A DNA stretch of 11,964 nt from an uncultured Halioglobus sp. Lineage in GTDB: Bacteria > Pseudomonadota > Gammaproteobacteria > Pseudomonadales > Halieaceae. Of the stretch, positions 1-5,846 are shown piece by piece (within the stretch, counting starts at the first letter, position 1; every line of letters begins with the position of its first letter). Under the pieces are notes generated by a model that was given only the letters and a program-made list of their open reading frames with translations, was not told where the DNA came from and made no database searches. The translations under genes were made by a program, and so were the position numbers. The stretch lies in the NCBI GenBank assembly GCA_905480565.1, contig CAJQQW010000347.1:1-11964 (forward strand), in the 5' to 3' direction.

Positions 1-873
1 GATCCCGCCATTCGCGGCTGGATGGGTGATGACCCGAATTATATTGAGCCCATTGCCCTCGGTGACGCGGTGCGCAGCTCGGTGATCGGGCGGGTGGTCA
101 AAAGCGACAGTCCCGATTTTGCGGAAGGTGATGTAGTGATGACCGTAGGGGCCTGGGAAACTTACACCAGGGTTCCCGGTGTCATGCTGAATAAACTCGA
201 CGAAGCGGCGGGTATTCCGCTCAGTACCTATCTGGGCGTGCTCGGCCCGACAGGTCTGACCGCTTATTTCGGACTGCTTGACGTCGGCAGGCCCAAGGCC
301 GGCGATACCGTGCTGGTGAGCGCCGCCGCAGGTGCAGTCGGTTCTGTTGTGGGCCAGATTGCCAAGATGCAGGGCTGCCGCGTGGTCGGTATGGCTGGCA
401 CGGACGACAAGTGCCGCTGGCTGGAAGAGGACCTTGGTTTTGACGCAGTGATCAACTACAAGTGCTGTGGCGATTACGAGGCGGCGATTCGTGTTGCATG
501 CCCCAATGGTGTTGATGTGTACTTCGACAATGTCGGAGGTGACATTTTTGATGCCGCTTTACTGTGCCTTAACAAGTTTGCCCGTGTTGCCGTTTGCGGC
601 TGGATTTCGACTTATAACGTTCCCGATGCACCCGGTCCAACTAACTTGTGGCAGCTGGTAGCAGAGAGCGTCACTGTCCAGGGCTTCACAGTCATCGATT
701 ATATGGACCGTTTCCCCGAGGGGATTGCTCAACTTGCCGAGTGGGTTGTTGCAGGTAAGTTGCAGTTCAGGGAGGAAATCGTCGACGGACTCGACAATAT
801 CCTGCCAACCTTTCTGCGCCTTTTTGATGGCTCCAATAAGGGTAAGCTGGTAATTCGCATACCTGAAGAATAG
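1..873 (+). CDS. Zinc-independent MDR-family NAD(P)H oxidoreductase, 5'-truncated by the window
   Basis: Medium-chain dehydrogenase/reductase of the prostaglandin-reductase/curcumin-reductase-like, zinc-free group, which typically reduces C=C bonds of enones with NADPH. The frame is open from base 1, and the seven codons before the ATG at 22 (DPAIRGW) match the family's conserved substrate-domain motif. That ATG is therefore internal; about 40-50 N-terminal residues probably lie outside the window. Visible motifs, numbered from the ATG at 22, are LGPTGLTAYFGLLDVG (about 74-89), the glycine-rich nucleotide-binding turn AAAGAVGS (about 101-108), and a TDDKCRWL segment where the Lys usually contacts the NADPH 2'-phosphate. 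No structural-zinc cysteine cluster is seen. It ends at TAG 871-873 and converges on the minus-strand SDR. The substrate is unknown; a role in reducing an unsaturated intermediate of the neighbouring pathway is inference from context. Confidence 0.9.
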   Translation, partial: DPAIRGWMGDDPNYIEPIALGDAVRSSVIGRVVKSDSPDFAEGDVVMTVGAWETYTRVPGVMLNKLDEAAGIPLSTYLGVLGPTGLTAYFGLLDVGRPKAGDTVLVSAAAGAVGSVVGQIAKMQGCRVVGMAGTDDKCRWLEEDLGFDAVINYKCCGDYEAAIRVACPNGVDVYFDNVGGDIFDAALLCLNKFARVAVCGWISTYNVPDAPGPTNLWQLVAESVTVQGFTVIDYMDRFPEGIAQLAEWVVAGKLQFREEIVDGLDNILPTFLRLFDGSNKGKLVIRIPEE

Positions 874-972
874 CGCCCCTCTTCGACTCGAGCAGGCGGC
901 CGGATTAAACGACGCTACGTCACCCAGGAACGATATTGCTGATACAAAACGGTCGAGCAGTCAGGCGTTCTT

Positions 973-1788
973 TTAGTCCATTCTGGGGTGCTCGCTGACG
1001 GTTCCGCCTTCCACGGGAAACTGTCCTCCAGTGCAAAAGCTCGCTTCGTCCGAGGCGAGGAACAAGGCCATGGCAGCGACTTCCTCTACGCTACCCATAC
1101 GCCCCATGGGGGACATTCGGTTGACGCTTTTCGTCAGTGCCGGCATTGCATCCAGCGCGGGTTTGAGGATGTTGGTGAGGGTGGCGCCCGGGTGAATAGA
1201 GTTGACTCGAATATTGAGGCCCTCTGTGGCGCACTGCACCGCGACGGATTTGGTGAGTCCGACCACGCCTGCTTTAGACGTCGTATAGGCTACATCGGGG
1301 ATGGCCAGGTAAGAAGTGGTGGATGCGGTGTTAACGATGGAGCCTCCGCTGCCCTCTGCGTTGTTGCGCATCAGCCTTACGGCGCTGCGGCAGCCCAACA
1401 TCACGCCTGTCAGATTGATAGACAGCAAACGGTTCCAGGTGTCGAGGTCGATCTCGAGAATCGATTTCTCAGCCACAATGCCGGCGTTATTGAGCAGTAT
1501 GTCGAGGCGGCCATAGTCGCCGCGAATCAGTGTTTCCAGCCTGCCCCAGCCGGATTCACTGCTCACATCCAGATGCACAAAGCGGGCGCCGCATTCCTCG
1601 GCGATGCGTTGGCCGGCATCAGCGTCAACGTCAGCAAGCAGCACTCTCCCGCCTTCGGCACAGAAGCGTCTGACCATACCTTCACCTATGCCGGATGCCC
1701 CGCCGGTGATAACCGCTATCTTATCCTGTATTCGTCCCGCTATGGTGTTTCTCCCTGGCTGGCGTTGGATGGTGTGGGGGCAGACCAC
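973..1788 (-). CDS. Short-chain dehydrogenase/reductase, NAD-type classical SDR
   Basis: Classical SDR oxidoreductase of about 250-271 residues, interconverting an alcohol and a carbonyl. Numbered from the GTG at 1788, it has the TGGASGIG cofactor motif (28-35), Asp53 at the end of the second beta strand (favours NAD(H) over NADP(H)), NNAG (100-103), catalytic Ser156 and Tyr168-x3-Lys172, and a C-terminal GGQFPVEGG stretch. The start is uncertain. GTG 1788 has an AGGA nine bases upstream but adds 15 residues unlike an SDR N-terminus. The family's usual start would fall on an in-frame ATA at 1743-1741, preceded by AGGGAG (1756-1751) at 7-base spacing. No other ATG, GTG or TTG lies before the Rossmann motif. 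It is the second gene of a minus-strand unit, 84 bases after the SnoaL-like gene. The substrate is not predictable. Confidence 0.92.
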   Translation of the reverse strand: MVCPHTIQRQPGRNTIAGRIQDKIAVITGGASGIGEGMVRRFCAEGGRVLLADVDADAGQRIAEECGARFVHLDVSSESGWGRLETLIRGDYGRLDILLNNAGIVAEKSILEIDLDTWNRLLSINLTGVMLGCRSAVRLMRNNAEGSGGSIVNTASTTSYLAIPDVAYTTSKAGVVGLTKSVAVQCATEGLNIRVNSIHPGATLTNILKPALDAMPALTKSVNRMSPMGRMGSVEEVAAMALFLASDEASFCTGGQFPVEGGTVSEHPRMD

Positions 1789-1872
1789 TGCCTGTTGTCC
1801 TGGTTACTGTCCGCCAAACGAATAGACGGTGCATACACAACGCAACGGCATAGGCGACCCGGTACGGCTGGA

Positions 1873-2301
1873 TTATGCGGGCGGTGTGTAGTCGCCGCTC
1901 ATATCCCCCGGGCCATTGTAAATAAAACTGTAGTCACGGGATTGGAACAGCCACTCCCCGTTCTGCTTGACGTAGGTATCGTTATAGCGACTTAACACGG
2001 TGCTGGCACTACCCTCGGGATCACGGGTGTACTCGTGCAGATACCAGTGGCCGCTGGCAGTTTCACCTGATATTTCGAACAGGCAGGAGTTGGGCATCAT
2101 CAGGGCAAACTCAAAGCTGCTTATCATTTGCTTCCACAAGGCAAGGATATTGTCCTTGCCGCCGACCGGATTGCCAAGGAGGTTCCATACCGCATCTTCC
2201 GACCAAGTGGCGATCCAGGCATCTGCATCGACACGGTTGACCGCATCGCAGTAGCGGGCCATCAGGTTTCTCAGGGCGATTTCATCTTCTATCGGGTTCA
2301 T
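1873..2301 (-). CDS. SnoaL-like / NTF2-fold protein (SnoaL_4 type)
   Basis: Small 142-residue alpha+beta-barrel protein of the SnoaL-like/NTF2 superfamily. Members include ketosteroid-isomerase-like enzymes, dehydratases and scytalone-dehydratase-like proteins, and many lack a proven activity. The opening helix (RNLMARYCDAVNRVDADAW, about 11-29) followed by the TWSEDAVW strand (32-39) is typical of SnoaL_4, as is the C-terminal WLFQSRDYSFIY-like segment. Asp19, Asp36 and several His residues are possible active-site groups. I chose the ATG at 2301, with GGA eight bases upstream, over the GTG at 2307, which is too close to that GGA. It is the first gene of the minus-strand unit, divergent from the carotenoid-oxygenase operon. 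A role in isomerising or dehydrating a pathway intermediate is inference. Confidence 0.88.
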   Translation of the reverse strand: MNPIEDEIALRNLMARYCDAVNRVDADAWIATWSEDAVWNLLGNPVGGKDNILALWKQMISSFEFALMMPNSCLFEISGETASGHWYLHEYTRDPEGSASTVLSRYNDTYVKQNGEWLFQSRDYSFIYNGPGDMSGDYTPPA

Positions 2302-2365
2302 TAGCACTGTCCGTTCTATTATGTGGGTTGCGAATGGTTACTTTAGCGTCACCCGGCGAGAAAAG

Positions 2366-2383
2366 AAACAGACGAGACTGTTT
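2366..2383. promoter_or_regulatory. Operator-like inverted repeat AAACAG-n6-CTGTTT
   Basis: Perfect 6-bp arms (2366-2371 and 2378-2383) separated by ACGAGA. Outward, one mismatch is followed by two more complementary pairs. The right half coincides with the place where the -35 element of the extended -10 promoter at 2402-2407 would lie, so a dimeric repressor bound here would block polymerase. Symmetry and position are seen; operator function and the kind of regulator (for example TetR or MarR family) are inference. Confidence 0.4.
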
Positions 2384-2398
2384 TTTAGTTGAGTGGAG

Positions 2399-2407
2399 TG
2401 CTAATAT
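2399..2407 (+). promoter_or_regulatory. Candidate extended -10 promoter of the oxygenase operon
   Basis: TGC followed by TAATAT gives a TGn extension plus a hexamer matching TATAAT at four of six positions. No good TTGACA-like -35 lies 16-18 bp upstream (CTGTTT/TGTTTT only), as is tolerated by extended -10 promoters or activator-dependent ones. It would start transcription about 50 bases before the ATG at 2464. This is a visual match only. Confidence 0.3.
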
Positions 2408-2424
2408 CTGATTCGCTTACGGCT

Positions 2425-2442
2425 CCGGTTTCGGGCAACCGG
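2425..2442. repeat. Inverted repeat CCGGTT-n6-AACCGG in the leader
   Basis: Perfect 6-bp arms around TCGGGC, between the candidate promoter and the ribosome-binding site. On the transcript it could form a GC-rich hairpin ending about 10 bases before the Shine-Dalgarno sequence. On DNA it could be a second operator. Its arm and spacer lengths equal those of the repeat at 2366-2383, with centres 59 bp apart, but the sequences are unrelated. Confidence 0.35.
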
Positions 2443-2452
2443 CAATAACTCT

Positions 2453-2460
2453 GAGGTGAT
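2453..2460 (+). promoter_or_regulatory. Strong ribosome-binding site of the first oxygenase gene
   Basis: GAGGTGAT is an eight-base match to the consensus complement of the 16S rRNA 3' end and lies three bases before the ATG at 2464 (seven from the GAGG core). It fixes this start and suggests high translation of the first operon gene. Confidence 0.7.
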
Positions 2461-2463
2461 GTC

Positions 2464-3873
2464 ATGGATTTAAGTGCTTTTCCCTATTTGCAGGGCAATT
2501 ATGCTCCCGTTGAAGAAGAGTCTGACTGGGGCGAGGATGATCTCGTTATCGAGGGCAAGGTGCCCGAGAGCCTGGTTGGCGCGTTCATGCGCGACGGTGC
2601 CAACGTCGCTTACCAGCCCAATCACTACGTGTATCCCCTCGACGGAGACGGGATGGTGCACGCGGTGTATTTCAAGGACGGCCACGTCGAATACAAGAAT
2701 CGCTGGGTAGAGACCAGTCACCTGAAAACAGAACGCAAGTTCGGCAAGATGATCTATGGCAGTGTCGGTAAGCTCTTGCCTGTGCCCCAGGACGTTATTG
2801 ATGCCGGTGGTGAACCGAGCCCGATTCGCAATACAGCGAATACCAATATTATCTACCACGGTGAAAAGCTCTTTACTATGTGGGAGGGCGGTTTCCCTCA
2901 CCTGTTAAATAATGATCTGTCCACGGTTGGCTTGTACGACTACGATGGTGCACTGCAAGCGGGGGATGCCCTGACCGCTCACCCGAAAGTGTGTCCGGAC
3001 ACAGGACAGCTAATTTCTTGCACGCAGCGCTGGGACAGCCCCAACTATTGGGTGCAGGTCTTTGATAAAGCGGGCAAGCATATGCGAACCATCCCCGTAG
3101 AATTTGAGCGCAAAAGTATCATTCACGATCTTCAGATCACCGATAACCACATTATCATTTTTTACGCTCCCGCTTTCCACAGTGTAGAGCAAGCGATGAA
3201 AGGCGAAGATCCTTTCCACTGGGAGCCGGAGCGTGGCAGCAAAATCATCGTGATTCCCCGGGATGGCAAGGGCAAGAACATAATCTTTGAAACCGATTCT
3301 TTTTTCAGCTGGCATTACTGCAATGGCTTTGAAGTCGGCGGTAAAATCATTATCGACTACGTATGGATCAGTTCTATTCCTTTCTCTCAGGCACAGGGCA
3401 CCGGTGTGGAGAAGCAGCCGCGCCGCATGTACCGTATGACATTGGATCCCACGACCAAAAAGGTAACGAACGAGCAGGTGTCAGACGTATTCTGTGAGTT
3501 CTCTCGGGTTGATGAGCGTCGTATGGGTAAGCAATATCGTTACGGTTTTGCCGCATCGTCCAACCGAGATTGGGGTGATGCTCACGGTTATAACTGTACC
3601 GGCCGTTTCGATTTCGAAACGGGAGAGACCAAGCTTTGGGAATATGGTCCTGAGGCCAATGCAGGTGAGCCTGTGCACGTACCGAATCCCGACAGCGATC
3701 GCGAGGAAGATGGTTGGATCATGTGCTTCGTGCACAATCCGGAGGAGGGCCAGTATCTGTCGATTCTGAGTGCGGGTGATTTTGATAATGGTCCGCTCTG
3801 CAAGGTGCGCATTCCTTCTCGCGTGCCCAACGGCTTTCACGCGAATTGGATGCAGAGCCTGACTCTCGGTTAG
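2464..3873 (+). CDS. Carotenoid cleavage oxygenase / lignostilbene-dioxygenase family protein 1
   Basis: 469-residue member of the carotenoid cleavage oxygenase (RPE65/VP14/lignostilbene dioxygenase) family: cytosolic seven-bladed propeller enzymes with Fe(II) bound by four histidines that cleave a C=C bond with O2. All four ligands are identifiable: His173 (TAHPK), His221 (IHDLQIT), His284 (SWHYCNGFE) and His459 (VPNGFHANW). The second-shell glutamates are also present: Glu141 (MWEGG), Glu345 (FCEFSRVD) and Glu402 (AGEPVHVP). The N-terminus PYLQGNYAPV is the family's usual opening. Tyr98 and Lys135 are candidates for the Tyr/Lys pair that binds the phenol in stilbene-cleaving members such as NOV1; this needs an alignment. 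Length is normal for bacterial members. It is the first gene of the operon, with a strong ribosome-binding site, and is followed 17 bases later by a close paralogue. The substrate (stilbenoid, phenylpropene, apocarotenoid or other) is undetermined. Confidence 0.93.
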   Translation: MDLSAFPYLQGNYAPVEEESDWGEDDLVIEGKVPESLVGAFMRDGANVAYQPNHYVYPLDGDGMVHAVYFKDGHVEYKNRWVETSHLKTERKFGKMIYGSVGKLLPVPQDVIDAGGEPSPIRNTANTNIIYHGEKLFTMWEGGFPHLLNNDLSTVGLYDYDGALQAGDALTAHPKVCPDTGQLISCTQRWDSPNYWVQVFDKAGKHMRTIPVEFERKSIIHDLQITDNHIIIFYAPAFHSVEQAMKGEDPFHWEPERGSKIIVIPRDGKGKNIIFETDSFFSWHYCNGFEVGGKIIIDYVWISSIPFSQAQGTGVEKQPRRMYRMTLDPTTKKVTNEQVSDVFCEFSRVDERRMGKQYRYGFAASSNRDWGDAHGYNCTGRFDFETGETKLWEYGPEANAGEPVHVPNPDSDREEDGWIMCFVHNPEEGQYLSILSAGDFDNGPLCKVRIPSRVPNGFHANWMQSLTLG

Positions 3874-3874
3874 C

Positions 3875-3880
3875 GGAGGT
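3875..3880 (+). promoter_or_regulatory. Ribosome-binding site that sets the start of the second oxygenase gene
   Basis: GGAGGT lies directly after the stop of the first oxygenase gene and 10-11 bases before the ATG at 3891. It favours that start over the in-frame ATG at 3846, which lies inside the upstream gene and would add 15 residues with no family similarity. Confidence 0.6.
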
Positions 3881-3890
3881 CTCGCAGATT

Positions 3891-5324
3891 ATGACCAGCC
3901 GCCCCTCAATTGATCTCAGTATATCGCCCTATCTACAGGCGAATTACGCGCCTGTGCTGGAGGAGCATGAATGGGACGAGGGCGACGGAGGCCTGCGTGT
4001 CGACGGAAAAATCCCTGGGAATCTGACAGGGGCGTTTATGCGCAATGGCCCTAATATAGCGTGGCAGCCGGATCACTACGTCTACCCTGCAGACGGTGAT
4101 GGCATGGTACACGCGGTCTACTTTAAGGATGGCCGCGTGCACTATCGCAACCGCTGGGTGCGCACTGCAGGTTTTCTTGTAGAGGAACAGCTCGGCCGCT
4201 CTTGCTACGGCAGTGTTGGAAAAATTCGCATGCCGGATGAGGAAACGCTCGCGGCGGGTGGGCCAGCCAGCCCGATGAAAAACCTGGCTAATACCAATAT
4301 TGTTTATCACGGCGAGAAGCTGCTGGCTCTGTGGGAGGTAGGTAGTGCTTACGAGTTGAAAGCAGACCTCAGCACGGTAGGCGAGTGGAATTACAACGGC
4401 GCGTTGGTGCCTGGAGATGGACTGACTGCGCATCCGAAAATTTGCGGACGCACGGGTGAGTTGATCACCTGCACCCAGCGCTGGGATGCGCCTTACTACA
4501 CCTTGCGCATCATGGACAAGAATGGTCGCCAGGCCTCCTCTCGTGTGGTGGATATGCCGGCTCGCGCTGTCATGCACGATATGCAGATTTGTGGCGATTA
4601 CGTGGTGATATTCTACCCGCCCGCATTTACCAACCTTGACGCCGGTATGACCGGCGGTAATCCTTTTATCTGGCATGGTGAGCGCCCTAGCCGTATTTGT
4701 GCCATACCCCGGGATGGAGGCGATCCAATATGGTTTGAAACGCCAACGTTTTTTAGTTGGCATTTTACTAACGGTTTCCAGAGCGGCAGCACGCTTTATG
4801 TAGATTACGTCTGGATGGCCACTCCGCCTTTTTCCAATGACCCCGGCAGCGGGCTGGAACGTCAGACCCGTAATATGCATCGCATGACTCTCGATCTGAA
4901 AACGGGTGAGGTTACCGATGAGAAACTCGGTTCTACCTACTGTGAGTTCGGACGCGCAGACGATCGCTTATGTGGGCTGCAGTACCGCTACGCGTTTGCT
5001 GCAGCTTCAGACAAGGGTGAATGGGATGGTCCTAATCATGGCTATAACGGCGTTATTCGATATGACGTGGATACTGGCGACACAAGGTTTTGTGATTACG
5101 GAGAGGGCGCTAACGCCGGTGAGCCTGTTCACGTGCCTAGTCCGGACAGTGAGCGTGAGGAGGATGGCTACTTGATGACATTTGTTAGCCATCCGGAGGA
5201 GGGTGCGTTTATGTCTATTCTGAGTGCTGGTGATATAGAACGTGGGCCTCTTGCGAAAATTTATATTCCCACGCGCGTGCCTAACGGATTTCACGCAAAC
5301 TGGATGCCGGGCTTGACACTCTAG
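3891..5324 (+). CDS. Carotenoid cleavage oxygenase / lignostilbene-dioxygenase family protein 2 (tandem paralogue)
   Basis: 477-residue paralogue of the preceding gene, alignable end to end and identical at well over half of positions by eye, most strongly in the last 70 residues. The Fe(II) ligands are His181 (TAHPK), His229 (MHDMQIC), His291 (SWHFTNGFQ) and His468 (VPNGFHANW). Second-shell glutamates are Glu149, Glu352 and Glu411. The residue after NGF is Gln296, where paralogue 1 and the family's HxxNAFE motif have Glu; this residue is not an iron ligand. The candidate phenol-binding pair Tyr106/Lys143 is kept at the same spacing as in paralogue 1. The start at 3891 is supported by GGAGGT and by N-terminal alignment with paralogue 1 (IDLSISPYLQANYAPV against MDLSAFPYLQGNYAPV). 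Both copies look intact, so subfunctional divergence (different substrates or cleavage positions) or a heteromeric enzyme is more likely than redundancy; this is inference. Confidence 0.93.
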   Translation: MTSRPSIDLSISPYLQANYAPVLEEHEWDEGDGGLRVDGKIPGNLTGAFMRNGPNIAWQPDHYVYPADGDGMVHAVYFKDGRVHYRNRWVRTAGFLVEEQLGRSCYGSVGKIRMPDEETLAAGGPASPMKNLANTNIVYHGEKLLALWEVGSAYELKADLSTVGEWNYNGALVPGDGLTAHPKICGRTGELITCTQRWDAPYYTLRIMDKNGRQASSRVVDMPARAVMHDMQICGDYVVIFYPPAFTNLDAGMTGGNPFIWHGERPSRICAIPRDGGDPIWFETPTFFSWHFTNGFQSGSTLYVDYVWMATPPFSNDPGSGLERQTRNMHRMTLDLKTGEVTDEKLGSTYCEFGRADDRLCGLQYRYAFAAASDKGEWDGPNHGYNGVIRYDVDTGDTRFCDYGEGANAGEPVHVPSPDSEREEDGYLMTFVSHPEEGAFMSILSAGDIERGPLAKIYIPTRVPNGFHANWMPGLTL

Positions 5325-5388
5325 TTAGAAAGAACTGCCCGCGATTTGTAAAAAAGTTGAGTACAACCAGGAGTAACCAATACCCATC

Positions 5389-5814
5389 ATGAGCAATCAA
5401 GTGCCGATAGCGGAGGGCTTGTTTACGTGGCCGTCCAAGAACCCCGCCCTACTGGGTAGCCGCTGCCAGGACTGTGGTATAGCGACATTTCCCGTATCTG
5501 AATCCTGCTCTGCGTGTTCCGGACAGAACGTCGTCGTCGAGGAGTTGCCCGGTCACGGAACGCTCTGGACCTGGACAATACAGCAGTTTATGCCCAAGAC
5601 ACCCTATAAAAGCGGCGAGACGCCCGAGACATTCGAGCCTTATGGTGTGGGCTATGTTGAGCTCCCCGGAGGTGTTCGTGTAGAGGGGCGGCTCACTGAA
5701 AATGATCCGGCCAAGTTGGCGATCGGGATGAATATGGAGGTTGTATTTGAGCCATACCGTACCGAGGAAAACGGTGATGAAGTCATCAGTTTTTTCTTCC
5801 GCCCCGCAGCATGA
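5389..5814 (+). CDS. DUF35 family zinc-ribbon/OB-fold acyl-CoA-associated protein
   Basis: 141-residue protein with an N-terminal rubredoxin-like zinc ribbon (Cys26-x2-Cys29 and Cys40-x2-Cys43) followed by an OB fold (about 50-140; GTLWTWTIQQF, YGVGYVELPGG). This is the DUF35/OB_aCoA_assoc architecture. Such proteins form complexes with a thiolase-type partner encoded next door, for example ChsH2 with the aldolase Ltp2 in steroid side-chain degradation, or BbsA with BbsB in toluene catabolism, and help bind the acyl-CoA. The next gene here is a thiolase homologue, so a two-protein complex is the natural prediction. The start MSNQVPIAEGLFTWPS is typical. However, the best Shine-Dalgarno sequence (AGGAG, 5369-5373) is 15 bases from the ATG, longer than usual. 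The 64-base gap after the oxygenase gene shows no terminator. Confidence 0.9.
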   Translation: MSNQVPIAEGLFTWPSKNPALLGSRCQDCGIATFPVSESCSACSGQNVVVEELPGHGTLWTWTIQQFMPKTPYKSGETPETFEPYGVGYVELPGGVRVEGRLTENDPAKLAIGMNMEVVFEPYRTEENGDEVISFFFRPAA

Positions 5815-5817
5815 AGC

Positions 5818-5834
5818 CGTAAACGTATTTTACG
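5818..5834 (+). repeat. Small inverted repeat CGTAAA-n5-TTTACG between DUF35 and thiolase genes
   Basis: Perfect 6-bp arms (5818-5823 and 5829-5834) with loop CGTAT, three bases after the DUF35 stop and 12 bases before the thiolase ATG. It is AT-rich and has no following T-run, so it is not a terminator. It could be a weak intercistronic RNA hairpin near the thiolase ribosome-binding region, or chance. Confidence 0.25.
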
Positions 5835-5846
5835 AGAGAGAAAGTA

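Larger units (their letters stand above)
2302..2463. promoter_or_regulatory. Divergent intergenic control region
   Basis: A 162-bp spacer between the minus-strand SnoaL-SDR unit and the plus-strand carotenoid-oxygenase operon. It is the only sizeable non-coding interval and the natural place for the promoters of both units. It contains two inverted repeats of the same geometry (6-bp arms, 6-bp spacer), a plus-strand extended -10 candidate, and a minus-strand CATAAT (complement of 2318-2323) that could serve as a -10 for the SnoaL-like gene, although no convincing -35 lies 16-18 bases from it. No regulator gene is present in the window. Shared control of both units is inference from the layout. 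Confidence 0.6.

Noticed and set aside
22..24. ATG at 22 as the true start of the MDR oxidoreductase
   Set aside because: The frame is open to base 1, the preceding codons match a conserved family motif, and the protein would lack the start of its N-terminal domain.
874..972. Bidirectional terminator or repeat element between the convergent genes
   Set aside because: Only an 8-bp direct repeat TCGAGCAG (888-895 and 953-960) was found; no GC-rich stem with a T-run is visible.
988..1995. Long plus-strand open frame (335 codons) opposite the SDR and SnoaL-like genes
   Set aside because: It spans two recognisable minus-strand genes, shows no family motif, and its Cys/His/Arg-rich composition is typical of an antisense shadow.
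2366..2386. AAACAG-CTGTTT repeat with following T-run as an intrinsic terminator
   Set aside because: The stem is AT-rich and short, and no plus-strand gene ends upstream of it; an operator reading fits the position better.
3846..3890. Upstream ATG at 3846 as the start of the second oxygenase, overlapping the first gene
   Set aside because: The extra 15 residues have no family similarity, and GGAGGT at 3875-3880 supports the ATG at 3891.
3933..4880. Long minus-strand open frame (315 codons) opposite the second oxygenase gene
   Set aside because: The opposite strand encodes a complete four-histidine oxygenase. This frame has no recognisable domain and no ribosome-binding site of note.
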